Source: Trema orientale
Lineage: Eukaryota > Streptophyta > Magnoliopsida > Rosales > Cannabaceae
Length of the DNA stretch: 64,000 nucleotides
Assembly: GCA_002914845.1 (NCBI GenBank)
Contig: JXTC01000008.1
Location: 83,773-147,772 of the forward strand
Reading direction: 5' to 3'
Shown: piece by piece, positions 48,609 to 61,536 of the stretch
Position numbering within the stretch: position 1 is the stretch's first letter
How the letters are laid out: every line of letters begins with the position of its first letter
The notes under the pieces: model-generated
Told to the model about the DNA's origin: nothing
The model's database searches: none
What the model saw: only the letters and a program-made list of their open reading frames with translations
Made by a program: the position numbers and the translations under genes

Positions 48609-49205
48609 TAGGGGTGTCAATTCGTGTCGACGGGTCGGGTTCGTGTCGGGTTGAAGTCTAATATATACATAAATTATGTTAACCCGAACCCGACCCGTGA
48701 CCCGTCGTGTCAGAAAACCATCAACACTAACCCGACCCGCACTTAAAATGGGTTGACCCGAACCCAACCCGCTTTGGTGAATAACATCCAACCCATAACC
48801 CGATTTTGACCCGTCAACCCGTTTTTGACCCGCCAACCCGCTATGACCCGTATTTTTTTACTTATATATTTTTTTCTAAGGCTATTATTGTCTCATTTTA
48901 AAATAAATAAATTAAGGGTAATTTATAAAACTTACATTGTACAAATTTAATTTATCTATAATAATAGTCATAAACAAATTAAATAAAAAATATTTTTATA
49001 ATTTAATTTTATATATATTTGTTGGCTGGTCAAACGGGTCAAGTTCGTGTCAAGCGGGTTGACCCGAACCCGATCCGTTTTTTTATTCGTGTCAGGTTGG
49101 TCGACCCGAACCCGACCCGCATCCTTTTTCTTCAACCCTAACCCGCAAAAAATCGTGTCGTGTTCGTGTCGTGTCGTCGTGTCGTAACCCGAATTGCCAC
49201 CCCTA
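48609..49205. mobile_element. Non-autonomous hAT element (MITE) with perfect 8-bp duplication
   Basis: A 597-bp element bounded by taggggtgtcaattcgtgtc on the left and gaattgccacccc plus ta on the right, giving 16-bp inverted ends with one or two mismatches. It is flanked by identical gtataagc copies at 48601-48608 and 49206-49213. The interior is dense with gacccg/cgggtc and cgtgtc motifs, in an AT-rich core. The terminal motif CAATTCGTGT is shared with the right end of the large hAT at 21237. No coding capacity; the minus open frame 48516-48836 is spurious. Confidence 0.93.
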
Positions 49206-49213
49206 GTATAAGC

Positions 49214-50040
49214 TACAAGCCCCTACCAGTAATGGTACCCATCACTACCTAGAATGAGGACGGTAGACTAGAGAGGGTCTCGAGAGAGAGTCTGTGGGAG
49301 AAAGAAGGGGTGTCTTGTGACTATTTTGTGATTTTTAATACAAATTTGGATATGTAAGGCAAACTTTTAAAAAAATTGCAAATTAAACCCACACTTTAGG
49401 AAGCATCTAACTAGGGGTGTACTTTTTCTCTCATGCCATGAGTTACAAATACTCACCATAGGATTTAGATCCAGCAGAAGAGATGCAAGCCAGTGGGCCC
49501 AAATGAAAAGAGAGTTCATCACACTAAATAAATTGTTGAATATTTTGAATATTCCTCTTTTATCTTCATCCTCCTCACGCTACAGTACTTCAGAACATAT
49601 TCTAGTTTTTTTTTCCCCTCTTGCCTTCATTTCGGGATCTGGGTGGATCTGAGTTTAGGACCTTTATAATGAAGAGGAGGAAGAGGAGGATGAGAAGGGT
49701 AGTGGGATGATTCCATTAAAGCTTTCATTTTTATTGGTTTTGAAAGCAAAATAAAATAGGGCCAATTTTAATTTTTATTTCTTTTCCCAAGAAGTCTAAC
49801 TACTAAATATCCTAATGGCTCATTCCATATATCTTAAGAAATAGCAAATCCACCATCAGCCTTAGACTCCCAAATGTACTTTTTATCATCCATGAGCTAG
49901 CCTAGACACCTCTGCCTAGAACTTAAACTTCTCGATATTGTTGCGGGGAGATTTTTTCGAATTCCACTCTGCCTCCCTCTTGGTGATATCGGAGTCAGTT
50001 GATAAACCATTTAGAATGGTGTCGATTTTATCTTCGACCT
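49214..50040. other. Anonymous DNA
   Basis: No gene recognised. It includes short GA-rich runs around 49672-49700. Nothing else supportable was seen. Confidence 0.4.
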
Positions 50041-50990
50041 TGGGCAGATCTACAAGGTGGTGACAGGCTAGTTGATCAAATCTATAAAAGGCATGACATT
50101 TAATCTAAGCGTGCAATATTGGGCCTTTAGTAGAATATTCCTTTTACTAAGAATATTTATATAAATACCATAATAAGAGTTATTATGTATTTATTATATT
50201 ATTAGAGCTTAGATTATTTGGATCCACTAGGTCCCTTGTGTAGCTCAACAAAGCTCATTAATTAGTTGGTGGTATTTGTGATATTAGTTTATGAAACTAA
50301 GTAAAATAATGATTCTACACATAAGTTGGTATTTTTATAAATAAGTTTCATGAGTTGGACATATTTATAAAAATACATCCATAGCCCAACTTGGAGAACA
50401 AGCCCAATCCTAGTTGGACTGGGATTAGTAGTTTTGAGCTCTATATATATGAGATATATGAGAGAAAAAACCGCATAGTAACACTTAGAGTGTCACACGC
50501 ATAATAGAAGAAAAGAGAGAGAGAGAGAATTCGGCCAAAGGCTGAGAGGAGATGAGAGAAAAAGTTTCCTGCAATCTCATAGTCTCATCTCATGTCCCGG
50601 TATTCCAAAGGATCAAGAAGGTGATCTCGATCATTCTCCAACGAAGGATTCAACTTGATGCCCACTCGCCTCATCAACCTAGAGCCGGAGCATAGACAAA
50701 AAAATCTAAGATTGGAGATTTGATCATCATCAACAAAGAGATCAAAGAGGAGTACATTACAAGAGATAAACCCTAATCTCATTTCTAGGGTTTATATATT
50801 TAGATTTGATTTATATTATACATGATCTTGTATATGATATATGCATGTTCTATGGTTATCAAAACTATTTTCATATAAAAATTCTAAAACATAAATCCAC
50901 TAATTTTTTCGCTTCGTTTATGATGTGATCATGCATTTTTCATATTTGCATGCATGTATAATTATTCCTAAGTGTTAGGTCAAATAACCA
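50040..50990 (+). repeat. Probable degraded copia-type LTR
   Basis: The block agcttagattatttggatcc ... gtagctcaacaaagc (about 50206-50251) is followed by a TATA-like tatatatatgagatatatga (about 50444) and a GA-rich leader (50511-50528). A terminal part with tgcatgttctatggttatc and tttcgcttcg (about 50844-50920) follows, resembling a copia LTR ending. The first block recurs at 60675-60730, so it is repetitive in this genome. Edges are not defined. Confidence 0.4.
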
Positions 50991-51340
50991 GCAATTAAAT
51001 ACAATGGCTAATGAATTATCGTTTTAGCTAATTTGGGTTAGATATGCACCTTTTTTCCTTTCAGGATTTTTCTCTGTAGGGGTTTTTGTATGGAAGGATT
51101 TTACTGAGGTATACCAGGGTATCATTTGTTGGGCTTGGTTTACCTTTTGGCTTGTTTTTCCCATTTTAGTTTTGTCTTTTTCATACACTATTGTATTTCT
51201 TTTTTCAATAATATTTGGGCCGTTCCTGGGATGGGAGCTCTTTTGAGAGTTTACAGTTGGATGCTAAACTAATTGAGATATAGATAGTTTGTATCTTGTC
51301 TTTCTTCTAGTTGCAGCTTTATTCATTAATATATATATAT

Positions 51341-51585
51341 GGTTGCTAATTCAGTAGGCATTTTTTTTTTACCTATGTATAGATATTTTTTTTTTCTAGC
51401 CATTGGATCATCATCTAACAGTGATCTAATGGCTATAATGATGTGCATGAAAAGAAGTGTATCATTAATGCTATTTCTCTCTCTTATTTTTTAATATAAA
51501 AAAATATACATGATAAATTTTAATTAGCCAAAACGATACATAGGTAAAAAAAATAAAAAAAAAAACCCTACTGGATTGGTGCCCT
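51341..51585. mobile_element. (TA)n-flanked MITE, copy C
   Basis: The left end is ggttgctaattcagtaggca and the right end is ctggattggtgccct. The interior has the family hallmark ccattggatcatcatctaac with its inverted partner gatctaatggc. It is embedded between (AT)n on the left (51330-51340) and tatatatata on the right (51585-51594), compatible with an 8-bp duplication. Confidence 0.8.
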
Positions 51586-51599
51586 ATATATATAATGAG

Positions 51600-53959
51600 T
51601 TTATGAATACTTAAAAATAGATTTGGACCAAATGACGAAATAACTAAATTTAGACTACATGATTATGTATGGAAATTGACAACTACAATTATTTTATAAG
51701 AACGATATGAGATCGAAGTTAAAATATGCATGATTAGATATGATTATACAAAAATAGGCAAATATGATAGAAGGATACAAGTTTGAGAACATGCAAGATT
51801 AGACATAAAAATATCAAGATCTTAGAAATGAATATGATTAGGCACAAAACTAACACAATATAGAAAATGACATAATCGTGCAAGAAATTAGGCAAGTATA
51901 AAGATGGCATGAGCATGATAACACAATTCGGACTTAAGCATAACACAACCACTAATTGTGTCCGAGGTGAAATGATTACTAATTATACCAGAATTTATAA
52001 AACACGAAATATGAATAGAGTTATGCTTAATTATATTTAGACTGACATGACACGAAACAACATGATTATAAAACTTCGACACGAAACAACATGATTAATA
52101 AAACTTTGTACCAACATTCATGCACAAAAAAAAAAAAAGGCATGGTACCAAACAATAACCACTAAGTCTAATCGAAAAGATCTAAGCATAGAAATATTTG
52201 AAAATTGACTTGGACTTTTATTTTCTATATTTCATTATAAAAAACCCAGCTTAATCAAAACTCTAATTTATTCATGAGCATTGGCAATTGACTTAGAATT
52301 TTATTCTCTATATCTCATTATAAAGAACTCAGCTTAGTCAAAACTCTAATTTATTCATGAGCATTGGCGATTGAGCACTATCAGATATTAGTGCAACTAA
52401 GTAATTAGACACGGGTCAGCGAGGTCAACTAATAATTTGGGTTTACAACCTCCCTACACTGACTTATCTCTAAGCCTAGTCGAAAGGCCATTTTAATAGG
52501 ATTATGTCCTTTTGCGACACTTGATATTGCCTTTCCTGATATTAGCCATAACCAAAAAGATGTCATTTTCTCACAGTAGCCGTTGGCAAGCTCACGGTTG
52601 GCCTTTCGTTTTTCTCCTTCTCCCTCAAAATAGATTTAGCAATGTTGATACAAGAATTCCATTGCAATTTATCTGTTCACCCACCAGTCTCCATCACCTA
52701 ATTTTAGTAGGTTTTTTTTTAAAAGTGATTCTATTGCCATTTTTTTTCCTCTTTCCACTCTTTTAATTATTAATTAATGTTAAAAATAGCTTTATGTGAA
52801 ATAATATAAATGGATATAAATAACATTGAGTAACTAGAATATTCCTTTTTAACTATTTTTCTTTTCTTAACACCCTACAAACATACTTGAAAAAACTAAT
52901 AAATATCCCTAGAAATGAAAGTCTTAGAGAATCAAAAAAAAAAAAAAAATGTTAGATCAAGTTACTTTTTATTCATGAATGAATACAGGGTGGCTCTATA
53001 CCTGTCCCTCGTTTTTCTCTCCTCACTCCTTTATTTAAAATTATTTTATTAGTAAAATATCCTTATTTGAAATTACATGAAAGTATAAACTTAAAAGGAA
53101 AAAGTATATTAGTAATTTTAATGTAATAAAAATTGTTATACCTGATTGTTTCTACCAAAAAGTTAGAAACGAAAACTAAACAAGAAAATGAAGAATCCAA
53201 ATCCCATGTCTATATTCCATGAGCAAGAACTAGAACTTTTTTTTTTTCATTCTAATTTAGTTCTCTGCTCTACAATCACCACATGTTGCAACTTTATAAA
53301 GAAATAGGGGAAAAAAAAAAAAACTAATCGGTCAATCCTAGTTGACAAAATCTTTATCTTTAATCTTGCACTTCCCGCTTAGATCAATTGATGATCATTG
53401 ATTAAGGAAAAAAAAAAGAAAAAAAAAGAGAGGATAATCTAGAAGGTACCAAATTTTTTAGTAAATAACATCTAAAACGTGTATATTAAGAAAATATTTA
53501 ACTTTTTTTTTTTAAGGAATAAATTATTTTGAAAATAGGTAGACAGAAAAGAGAAATGTGACAATAGAGCCACCAATTTTTAAGTTACTAAAAAAGTGCT
53601 AGCAAAATAACCTATAATAAAATTACTTTTAAGTACATAAATTTTAAAAGAAGAAAAAAAATTCTTCACACACCTTTCCAAACCACTTTCTTAAACGCAA
53701 TTTCTAAAACTAAAATCGTGAGCAAACTTTTCAACAAGATGAGGAAAACAAAATTCTAAACAAACATTCAACAAATAATTGTGATGAAGTATCGGTGGGA
53801 AAATCATTAAGAGGATTGATCTCTCAACACTGCTTAAGGAGTTTCAATCCTATGATTAAGGATGAAGTTCTCTTTGCCTAATCTTCGTCATTTCTTCTTT
53901 CCTTTTTTTTCGGTTTATTTTTGTTCATTTTAGTTTACTAAAATACCATTTTTGAATTA
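51600..53959. other. Anonymous AT-rich DNA
   Basis: No gene recognised. It contains the 83-bp tandem repeat at 52205-52370 and several poly-A/T runs. Open frames in this interval are low-complexity. Confidence 0.45.
52205..52370. repeat. Tandem duplication, 2 x 83 bp
   Basis: Units 52205-52287 and 52288-52370 share ttattttctatat and aaactctaatttattcatga blocks with about a dozen differences. A third unit just starts at 52371 (ttgagcac) and stops. Confidence 0.85.
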
Positions 53960-53967
53960 TATATATA

Positions 53968-54192
53968 GTTCCCAATTCAATATGTATTTTTTTTTACCTA
54001 TAGACAAATATTCTTTTTAGTTGTTGGATCATTATCTAACGACTACTATATTTGAATAGTTGAAAAAAAAAATACATATTATATAATATTTTTCCTCTTC
54101 ACTTTTACTATGAAAAGACGTGTGTGATGACTCCTAATTGGGCAAAATAATACCTATAAGTAAAAAAAAAAAATCTATTGGATTAGTGCCCC
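53968..54192. mobile_element. (TA)n-flanked MITE, copy D
   Basis: The left end gttcccaattcaatatgtat and the right end ggattagtgcccc are worn family termini. The interior has the ttggatcattatctaacgac block and the aaaagacgtgtgtgatgac block. It sits between tatatata (53960-53967) and atatatatatatat (from 54193). Confidence 0.75.
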
Positions 54193-54199
54193 ATATATA

Positions 54200-55617
54200 T
54201 ATATATGTCTAACAAATATTTTAAATTTAAAACTAAATAAAATTAATAATTAAAAAATAAACATTAAAAAGGCGGATACTATAGGAGAGAGTACGGTAGG
54301 AATTTTCTTCCTATTGATATGGAAACTAATTATAATCGATTTTAGATTTTCATGTGATTGTCGAAATTTATTATGTAGTTAAAATTTAATATGTAGTTAT
54401 ATAGAAATTATTATCAATTTTTACCATCTTTTAAAGCTTGTGATGAAAAATGGGACTAACTATAGATCATTTACAAACTAAAACTTTCATTTAATGAAAA
54501 TTTTGAAATTAATCCTAACTCGGTCTAAAATTTTGACCATATCAAAAAAGGCAAAGTGAAAGTAGCACAAACGAGAAAGGCGACCAACCATATTCGTCTG
54601 CAATCGAAAATTTCCGATTAGGATCAAAATATTTTTACTGCTAGTCGAGATTGTTCAACTGGGTCAAAAATTTTCAATTGTCGTTCAAAAAATGGTCTAA
54701 ATGGCCAAAATTGGCAGTTGAATTTGTTCGATCGCACTCAAAAAATTTTGTCAATCGCACTCAAAAAATTTCGTCCCCAGTCAAACGTATGTGTGCACAG
54801 GATTGGTATCGAGATTGGTGGTGGTAGCCAGATATTTCATATGGTAATTTGTTAGAGAATATGTATCCAAACATTTAATGTTATGTTAGAAAGGTGATTT
54901 GTTTGTGACACGCACTTTCCTTAATCCCTTTTTCCATTGTATTGCATAACTCTTTCCATTCATCTTCTCCATACCTAATTCCAAATTGATTTTCTTTTTT
55001 TTTTTCTTTCTAATTTTTCATTTTTTTTAGTCACACGAGGTCCCCAATTTTTCACAGTAGAATCACTTGTTGGGTCCTCATTATTTTTGTTAAGTCCTCA
55101 TTATTTTTGTTGGCATTTAAATCCTCATTCTTCTAATTTAGTAATACTTAGGTCCCAATTGAAAAATTATGTAAATTCTGAGTCCTCAACGATTAATTCT
55201 ACATGTGCCAACCACGTGACCCTATGTTCAGGGGCGTTTATAGAAATATATGATAAAAAACCTTAATCAAGTCATATCTTCCAACTATAAATTAACCGCG
55301 AGATTGGGATATTTACACAGTAGTAATCTGCTTTGACCGCGAATGGAACTAGGATTTTTGTTGTTTAATAATGTTAATTTCAAGTAGCTTGAATATATAT
55401 GATGAGTCTTGCGGGATTATTTCATTCTTAGTTCTGCTGCCTGGGAACTTGATTTTGTTGGTGAGTATTCATTATTCATCTTCTTAATCATAACGAAACT
55501 AAAAGAAGAGCAATAATCCAACAGCACTCCCAATTGAATTCCCAATTGAAATAATAGAAATGATATAGAATTTGAGGACACAAAATCTCACTCTCATATA
55601 TATATATACATATATAT
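54200..55617. other. Anonymous AT-rich DNA
   Basis: No gene recognised. The phrase atcgcactcaaaaaattt occurs twice near 54732 and 54754. Confidence 0.45.
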
Positions 55618-55625
55618 TTATTTAT

Positions 55626-55867
55626 GGTTGCCAATCCAGTAGGTATTTTTTTTTATACCTATGTGTAGGTATTTTTTTTTTAGCCGTTGGATCATCATCT
55701 AATGGTAATCCAACGACTATAATCAAGTGCATAAAAAGACGTGCATCATTAATACTATTTCTCTCTCTTACTTTTTATAATAAAAAAATGTGCAAAAAAT
55801 TTTTTCATTGACCCAATTGATACCTATGCATAGGTAAAAAAAAAAATACCTACTGGATTGGTGCCCT
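55626..55867. mobile_element. (TA)n-type MITE, copy E (best preserved)
   Basis: A 242-bp element. The left end is ggttgccaatccagtaggta; the reverse complement of the right end is gggcaccaatccagtaggta. It is flanked by ttatttat (55618-55625 and 55868-55875). It contains an internal palindrome, gttggatcatc ... atccaacgac, at about 55685-55718. It is the best reference copy of the five. Confidence 0.87.
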
Positions 55868-55875
55868 TTATTTAT

Positions 55876-56767
55876 TTATAAACAAAATGAAGGATAGCAC
55901 CGTCATTCCTTTCAGGCCCAAGAAGACAGAACGGATTCTCGAACTATGGATTTTTATCTGAATTAGATCCCCACAGAGTGAGTCCCAGCCACTCCAATCC
56001 AATCACTCCTCTTGGGCAACTCTCATTTAATTTTTAGAATGGAAATTAATCAAATATCCTATTTTCCTATCCCCTACCTTATCCCACCAATTAAAAACTA
56101 TATATCATCTAATTAAAAAGCCACCTCGCAAAGCACAATTAACGTTCCTTTTGTTTTTACGTTAATTAACATTTTTGGGTTTGATATGTTGTATCATGGG
56201 CGTATTCACTCTGTCATGACTGTATCATGTATGAGACCACAGCCTCTTATAAATTAACACTCTAAGAAATTGCTTAGTACTGCTCAGTTTACTGGGCCCT
56301 TTAAACCTTTTATGAATTAAGATCCATGAACTTCGTTATTTAAGACATTGGTGGAATCTTCGGACAATTGTTACTCAATACTTTGATTCAAAAAAGAGAT
56401 TACTCAAGATTCATCATATTCAAGCTACTCCATTACATAAATAGCCATGTTAAGGTCTTGTTCGTTGAGCCCATAAATTCGTACACCCACGCAAATATTT
56501 TCCGAAAAAGTGAAAGCTAATTAGTTTAAAGCCTAAACGACTTTACTGAACACAACTCAAGCACTATTCGATGTTTTATTACTAGCTAGTTTTATTACTT
56601 TGTATGGACTGTTTATGCTTTCTTCTTACTCAATTTAATTATTTGCCTTGGCTTTTATCCCCAATTTTGATATTAATTGATGTAATAAATGAATTATCAT
56701 TTAACAATTAGCAAGGTACAAATTTTTATAAATAATATTTGTCATTGATTAATTAAAGAATTACACT

Positions 56768-56811
<44 letters not shown>

Positions 56812-59800
56812 ATTAGAACTACTATTATTTATTTATGCTTTTGTTCATGTTTTTTTCGGTTGTGAAAAACGTTCGCATGGAGTTGCTATATGTCATTGAT
56901 ATCATTCTCAGCCAAACACAGCAAATAAAAATTTCTTTCAGCCAATAGTATTTGGTAATTGAGAAGTAACATGAATTCACTTGGCATATCTAAACTTTGA
57001 TAAATATTTTTATGTACCTAGTTAATAGTTGCGCCTAGTATTGCTCTTAAGTATTAATGTATGCCCACACATTTAGTTTATTCCACCTCCCCCAATATGG
57101 ATAATTATTATTCTATGGGCCTCTACGCTGCAATCAAGACTATCAAGTGCCTGCATGATGCCCCTAATAACCTAACATTAGGGTTATGTTAGAATATAAC
57201 ATATATAGGCTTGCTTTGCTTTTCTTATTATTTTTAACAATATGCATGTTCATGCATTATGTTACAAGGTTTCCATACTCTAATTATTATATGGAATATA
57301 TAAAATTTCTTATTGAAAAGAGCCCATTTCTTTGATTTTTTTTTTTGGCTCGAACAAATTAGATTTTTTTAATTAATTAATCATCAAATCCAAGAGTGCC
57401 AAATTTATTCGGCCATTAATAAATCTTTGAAATCAACATACTATATGCTTCTCTCAATAACTGTTGGTTCTATTCTTTTGTTGCTCCGTTTTGGAGGTTT
57501 TTAAAATGGATTGGTATATAAGTATGACTGTAGAGTTGGCTGACAATACCAGTAGTTGTCCCTAGCTAGCTACCCTTTCACATTAAGTAACCAAAGTATG
57601 TTATTATATATATTTTCTTAGGTTTTTGTGAGAGCCTTGCTGTGATGCTTCTATTCTCTACAGTCTTACAATTTTTAAAATTAGGGCAATTTAATAACCT
57701 TAATTACAATTAAATTATTATATATGTTCTACACGTGGGTAGGCGTATAGGTCTACGGTTGGAAACTTTTGAATATAGGACACCATTAAAAAAGTCTTTT
57801 TTTAAGTATATATGTTTATTTTCCATATTAAATTTCACTTAAGTATTATCTAATCGTATTCTATGTCTGAAGATATAATACATATAGATTGGTACCAGTA
57901 CTACTACTGGTTTTTTTTATTATTATTTTGTTTTATAGTATGTATTTAGTTTTTTGAGTGGATTTATATAGTATTTATATTCAACTATTAACATTAAGCC
58001 GTATATATCTAATTAATAAAAAATTTGGGAGAATGTGATTTAGAAAAACATAATCAGTAATAAAAAATGATGGGCTGGCCTACATAAATATGAATCGAGG
58101 GCTGCATATTGCGTATAAGATAAAAAATTTTGTGCAGCAGCCAAAAGGGAAAAAAAGCATATGTTTTACTAGGATTGCAGTGATTATTGTTTTACTAGGA
58201 TGTGTGAGAACCGGGAAAAAAAAAAAAAAACCTATGTTTGGAATTGTTTTGTCACCTTTTCTATAATATATTTTTTTAGTATATAATATTGCGGGGAATA
58301 AATAAAGAAATAGATGAGGCATGAAAAGGTGGAGCACTAGTTGGAAACACATGAGACGTACGCTTCTTTTTGTGTTTTGTTTAATTTACGTTTATTATTT
58401 CATCTCATAGGTAGGTGAACTAGATTTTTATTTATAATTTTGGGGAATTGGGTAAAAGATTCTTATTCAAAGGCTCAAAAGATGTATGAATGACTCCTTA
58501 GGTTTTCGCAAAAAAAAATAAAAATAATAATAATAATAATAATGGACGAGTCCTTGGATGTTACAAACTAATTACAATATTGGTTTTTTGACTGAGACGT
58601 ACTCTTTTTCACTCTTTAGCTATTCGATGCACCAATTATTCCTTTTCATCAAATATGAGTATAATTTACTCAATCAGAAAAAAAGAAAAAATGCTAATTT
58701 AGTTTTAGTTTTATTTTTTATTTATTTTTAATTTCCATGAAACGGTACGCTGCGATAAAAAGAAATAAAAAAAATGAAATCCAATATTATATATAATGAT
58801 GGCTAAGACCTAAGAGGGTTAAAAAAAAAAATGTTATTAAAGCCATGTTTTGTGCGTAAATAGAAATTTGAATATAGTTTACAATTTCTTTTTTCCTGGA
58901 ATAAGTTACGCGAATTTGGTGATGCTAATACTACTCCTTAAATACTCTCGCAACATGAAATAAGAATTAATATGTCGATTTCTTGTTCAATTTTAGGATA
59001 AGTCTTGAAGCTTCTCAAAGGTTGATTTTATTGAATTACCAAATTATTAGCTAGAAACTATATTTATTCAGGAAGCAAACAAACATATGAAAGCAAGTAA
59101 TCATAGGCTTACATCTACATAACCAAGTTTTAAATGATGGAAAATCTACTAAAACAGACTAGAGAGCAAAGTACTTAAATAGACCCCCTTCTAGCTCCCA
59201 CTGAGCTCTTGATTCTTAGAGCAAAGTGGATCAACGATATGTTCTAAAAATCATGGTGTCTGCAAAACCGTATAGTTTAATCTTCATTTATTACACAACA
59301 AGCCACCAATGCAGTTTATTCTTCGCTCCCAAACGTTAGAATTTTGAAGTGATTAGGAAATTCTAAACTAAACCGCAGCTATATTTGAGTGCGGTGCAAT
59401 GCGGTTTTTGTAGCTTGAAAAATTAGAGCTTAGCTTTGCGCTTTGAATTAACACATTAGAGCTTAGGTTTGACATATTTAATCCACTGAAATGGTAATAA
59501 TATATATATATATATTTACTTCTAAATTGATTTTTCGATAAAAAAATAAATTACATGCTAGTTATAACAATACAACTATTGTAATTAAAAGTTCTAAATA
59601 AAAGAAGAAAAAGTATCAAAAATTACTCAAAAATATAACATAAAGTCGTTGAGATTGTGCCTTAGAAAGCATCTTATTTATTTATTTATTTTTTTTTTTT
59701 GAAAAGAGAAAGCATCTTATATACCTTGGAATTTTAAATAGTGATTATGGTTTATGAAATATTTTACTTGAATATTTTATTATTTTTATTCTATGTTTCA

Positions 59801-60600
59801 TATTATGCATATTTAAATATATTTGTATGTAAATATCTAAAACTTTCCGTGACATAAGGTACTACAATAAGGAAATAAACATATGAAATTGTTCATATAG
59901 AGGAGACTAATTTTTTTATCTTATGTCTAAATGAAACGGTCATAACTTATAAATAAAGATGGAATACTTTATTTATAATAAGTTGTAGTATTTATCTTTC
60001 TCAATAGGAATGATGTGTATAAAATCATAGAAGTATCTGGCTTCTAATAAAAACAATAATGTGTTATAAAAGTTATAAATGTATTGCACTGGATCAAGTA
60101 CTACAAGAAATATTGAAGTACCGTAACTCAATATTTTTGTTATTACTAATTTAGCACTATGTATATGGACCTTAATCCTAATTTGGTGAGACTTGCTTTT
60201 ATAAAGCCTATCTTTTTGACTTACTAAAAAACTAGTTCTTTTTTGATTCGAGCTCCGGTATCTTAAAAGATAAGATTTATGAATTGACAAGAACGCCTTT
60301 CACAAATATGAACACTATACTTTGTCATCACTCTAAATTCTTTCAAGATATTGGAATAATTTAAACCCTGGATCCAGGTATTCACTTTGTAAATTTGACA
60401 ATATTTATGAGAGTTCTATACTATAATTGTTAATAAATTATCCATTAGATGAAAATAACAACCTGGAGGTAAATATGTGTAGAAATGGCACTACGGTATA
60501 ACATCAGAGATACAAATGTGGTATAGTGTTTGCTAATAGATCGAGTTAATTAAAGAGATACAAATGTGGTATAGTACAACATTGTACTCTTAAATTTAAT
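55876..60600. other. Long gene-free AT-rich interval
   Basis: No gene, RNA or bounded transposon recognised. It holds a (TTA)n microsatellite at 56771-56808, a (TA)n tract at about 59499-59513 and many poly-A/T runs. Small open frames at 58080-58352 and 59973-60290 have no recognisable family. Confidence 0.5.
56771..56808. repeat. (TTA)n microsatellite
   Basis: About 12-13 TTA units without interruption. Confidence 0.95.
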
Positions 60601-61060
60601 CTAAGAGTACAATGTTTGGGCATATAATGGAGTGGCCCAATATTCATGGACATGACATTATTGGTAACCAATCTATTAGAGTTTAGATTACTTGGATCTA
60701 TTGGATCCCTTATCTAGCTCAACAAAGCCTAGTAGTGATTGATTAATAATGACCCAATTCTATTTAGAGTATGATTAGAATGGGTAATTACTTAAACTAT
60801 TAAAGAGGCCTAATATGAGAAATCCATTTAGTTATGTACTTGTCACAAAATTATGTACACTACTACTCTACTCTACACATGAAATCTCAGTGCATCTATT
60901 TATAAATAGAGTACAAATGAGTCCTAATCCCATTAAACTTCTTTAATGATAGTTTTTATTCCAATCTTTAATCAAGAAGAACTAAAAATATGGAGAGAGA
61001 TAGGGGTAGGAGTCCCACCTATTTGTGACTTTATAGGAAGAAATAAAATAGTGATTTAAC
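60600..61060 (+). repeat. Copia-LTR-like remnant related to 50.2 kb
   Basis: The block gagtttagattacttggatc ... tagctcaacaaagcc (about 60678-60729) corresponds to about 50206-50251 with moderate divergence. The following sequence no longer matches clearly. No ends or duplication were found. Confidence 0.35.
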
Positions 61061-61536
61061 CTAACTCTGATTGCTGATCTTTTCGCGAGGATATACATCC
61101 ACATATTTAATTATAAATGAATCCCATATATAATATGTATTTAATTTAAAAGTATAACAATAGGCCTTATTGGAATGTGATATTACTAATATACTTAGTC
61201 CAATTAATTATGAGTATATTGCTATTAGGTCTAGTATGTTGTATTTTAAATTAAATTAACCTAATAGTTTCCATACCTACATAGATATAAAACAGACTGC
61301 TAAGGAAATAGACTGCATTAATACACTAGAGCTAAATGGCCAAAAAATAAAGAGGGGTGCAGACCTTGCACTACTTTGTGCTTTCCATTATTTTATTCCT
61401 TATTAGCTCACAAAAATAAATTGATTTTATTAGGAATATCAAAATTCAATCAACTCCTTTATTAAAAATTCTGCAATAAAATTAATTATCCGAGTAACAC
61501 TACCAAAAAAAAATGTTAAAAGTGGCAGGTATTACA

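Noticed and set aside
48516-48836. Open frame of 106 residues rich in G, R and V on the minus strand
   Set aside because: It lies mostly inside the hAT MITE and is produced by the repeated gacccg motifs; there is no gene context.
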